A DNA stretch of 5,753 bases from Ktedonobacterales bacterium (lineage in GTDB: Bacteria; Chloroflexota; Ktedonobacteria; Ktedonobacterales; JACDGC01), in NCBI GenBank assembly GCA_013815535.1, contig JACDGC010000286.1:1-5753 (forward strand), given 5' to 3'. The position numbers and the translations under genes were made by a program. Numbering within the stretch: position 1 is the first letter of the stretch; each line of letters starts with the position of its first letter. Under the pieces are notes generated by a model that searched no databases, was not told the DNA's origin, and saw nothing but the letters and a program-made list of their open reading frames with translations. This document shows positions 4,713-5,753 of this stretch, one piece after another.

Positions 4713-5753
4713 ATGGAAGCCAGCCCGCTTTTCGCCCAACTGTGCTCCTTTGAAAATCTCTTGTATGCCGCACGCAAGGCGGCGCGGGGCAAACGGTCGC
4801 GCTACGATGTCGCCGATTTCGAATATGACCTGGAAGGCTGGCTGTTGCGATTGGGGCACCAGTTGCAGCACCGCACCTATCGGCCTGGGGGCTATCGCCG
4901 CTTCACCTTTTGCGACCCCAAGCCGCGTGCCATCTCTGCCGCGCCCTTCCCCGACCGTGTGGTACACCATGCCCTCTGCAACATCATCGAACCGCTCTTC
5001 GAGCGTCGCTTCATCGCGGATTCCTATGCCAACCGGGCGGGGCGCGGCATTCATCAGGCGCTGGACCGTTGCACCCAGTTCGCGCGACGCTATCGCTATG
5101 TGCTGCGCTGCGACATCGTTCAGTTCTTCCCCTCCATCGATCTGATCATTTTGCGGCGCATTTTGGCGCGCACCATCCGCGACGATGCGGTCCTTTGGCT
5201 GTGCGACCAGATCATCGCTGGTGGGTCGCACGAACTTACCAAGCAATACGACCTCGTGCTCTTTCCTGATGATGACCTTTTTTCCGCATCCACGCGGCCA
5301 CGTGGTTTGCCCATTGGCAATCAAACCTCTCAGTTCTGGGCCAACTGCTACATGAACGTGCTCGATCAATTCGTCAAGAGCGAGCTACGGTGCCCGGCGT
5401 ATCTGCGCTATGTCGATGACTTCCTGCTCTTTAGCGACGATAAAGCTGAGTTACATCGGTGGAAGACCGCACTCATCGCCTTTTTGGCCTCACATTTGCG
5501 CCTCGTCCTCCACGAACCTGAATGCGTCGTCGCTCCGGTGGTGACGGGCATCCCGTTCTTAGGCTTTCAGGTGTTTCCCACGCATCGGCGATTGCGACGG
5601 CGCAATGGCGTGGCCTTCGTGCGACGCATGCGAGCCATGGGTAGCGCCTGGCAACACGGCGATATGACCCTGGATGCGCTCACTACCCGTGTTCGCGGTT
5701 GGGTGGCTCACGTCGCCCATGGTGATACCTGGCATCTGCGGCGTTCCCTCTTC
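4713..5753 (+). CDS. DGR-type reverse transcriptase, truncated by the right edge
   Basis: The frame stays open for 347 codons to the last base, so the C-terminus is cut off. The visible part reaches the thumb-like end (GWVAHVAHGDTWHLRRSLF) and probably lacks only a short tail. The enzyme is an RNA-templated DNA polymerase. Motifs in order: SFENLLYAARKAARGK (12-27), typical of the N-terminus of this family; YRPGGYRRFTFCDPKPRAIS (56-75); DRVVHHALCNIIEPLFE (81-97); CDIVQFFPSID (133-143) with Asp134, the motif A catalytic Asp; GLPIGNQTSQ (198-207), where retron and group II intron enzymes have PQGxxxSP; YVDD (233-236), the catalytic Asp pair; and FLGF (282-285). The IGxxxSQ form of motif 4 is a hallmark of DGR reverse transcriptases, thought to relax fidelity opposite template A. 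The position 252 nt after an FGE-domain target gene supports the assignment. There is no maturase or endonuclease domain in view. A DGR-like enzyme without a template is the main alternative. Confidence 0.9.
   Translation, partial: MEASPLFAQLCSFENLLYAARKAARGKRSRYDVADFEYDLEGWLLRLGHQLQHRTYRPGGYRRFTFCDPKPRAISAAPFPDRVVHHALCNIIEPLFERRFIADSYANRAGRGIHQALDRCTQFARRYRYVLRCDIVQFFPSIDLIILRRILARTIRDDAVLWLCDQIIAGGSHELTKQYDLVLFPDDDLFSASTRPRGLPIGNQTSQFWANCYMNVLDQFVKSELRCPAYLRYVDDFLLFSDDKAELHRWKTALIAFLASHLRLVLHEPECVVAPVVTGIPFLGFQVFPTHRRLRRRNGVAFVRRMRAMGSAWQHGDMTLDALTTRVRGWVAHVAHGDTWHLRRSLF

Noticed and set aside
4675..5145. A 156-codon + strand frame overlapping the reverse transcriptase start
   Set aside because: It is in a different frame from the motif-bearing protein, has Ser/Pro/Arg-rich low-complexity content and no RBS.
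4638..5369. A 243-codon open frame on the minus strand
   Set aside because: It lies antisense to the reverse transcriptase, whose + strand frame shows all family motifs in order. The minus frame has no recognisable domain and is a by-product of GC-rich codons.

Overview
The window holds a complete large serine recombinase gene with a small overlapping gene in front of it. These are followed by most of what looks like a diversity-generating retroelement (DGR). All genes are on the + strand. The protein families, the moderately high GC and the loose spacing suggest a member of Chloroflexota, perhaps a filamentous Chloroflexales-type organism. That placement rests on remembered family resemblance, not on a marker gene, and is only moderately supported.

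Region 1 (1-591): the 3' end of an unrecognised gene (1-222) runs in from the left edge. An intergenic stretch follows with a perfect 12-bp inverted repeat (255-285). Next comes a small, well-started gene of unknown function (355-591). Region 2 (512-2548): a 678-residue large serine recombinase starts inside the small gene, overlapping it by 80 nt in another frame. Its own Shine-Dalgarno sequence also lies inside that gene, so the two are probably one transcription unit and may be translationally coupled. The catalytic Ser and the paired Arg residues are visible; the zinc ribbon has only three of the usual four Cys. Region 3 (2549-2642): a 94-nt gap carrying a good extended -10 promoter and a purine-rich RBS for the next gene.

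Region 4 (2643-4460): a 605-residue protein with a TIR domain (putative catalytic Glu79), a TPR-like region, a charged coiled coil and a C-terminal FGE-sulfatase/C-type-lectin-like domain. The C-terminus ends in the GGSWN...GxR module that DGRs diversify. Codons for residues 588-592 are five consecutive NNC codons, four of them one substitution away from AAC, which is what adenine-directed mutagenesis of AAC template codons would leave. Region 5 (4461-4712): 252 nt without a gene, containing several hairpins, some mutually exclusive. Region 6 (4713 to the right edge): a reverse transcriptase, nearly complete at 347 residues, with the DGR-type motif IGNQTSQ in place of the usual PQG and an intact YVDD active site.

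The proposed working is inference: the reverse transcriptase copies a template repeat with errors at A and rewrites the 3' end of the TIR gene. This would give a family of hypervariable ligand sensors wired directly to a TIR effector, in effect a diversifying immune-type or self-recognition receptor. The template repeat and the accessory protein Avd were not found in the window. If they exist they must lie outside it, most simply just past the right edge. Whether the recombinase is part of the same mobile unit or only a neighbour is open.
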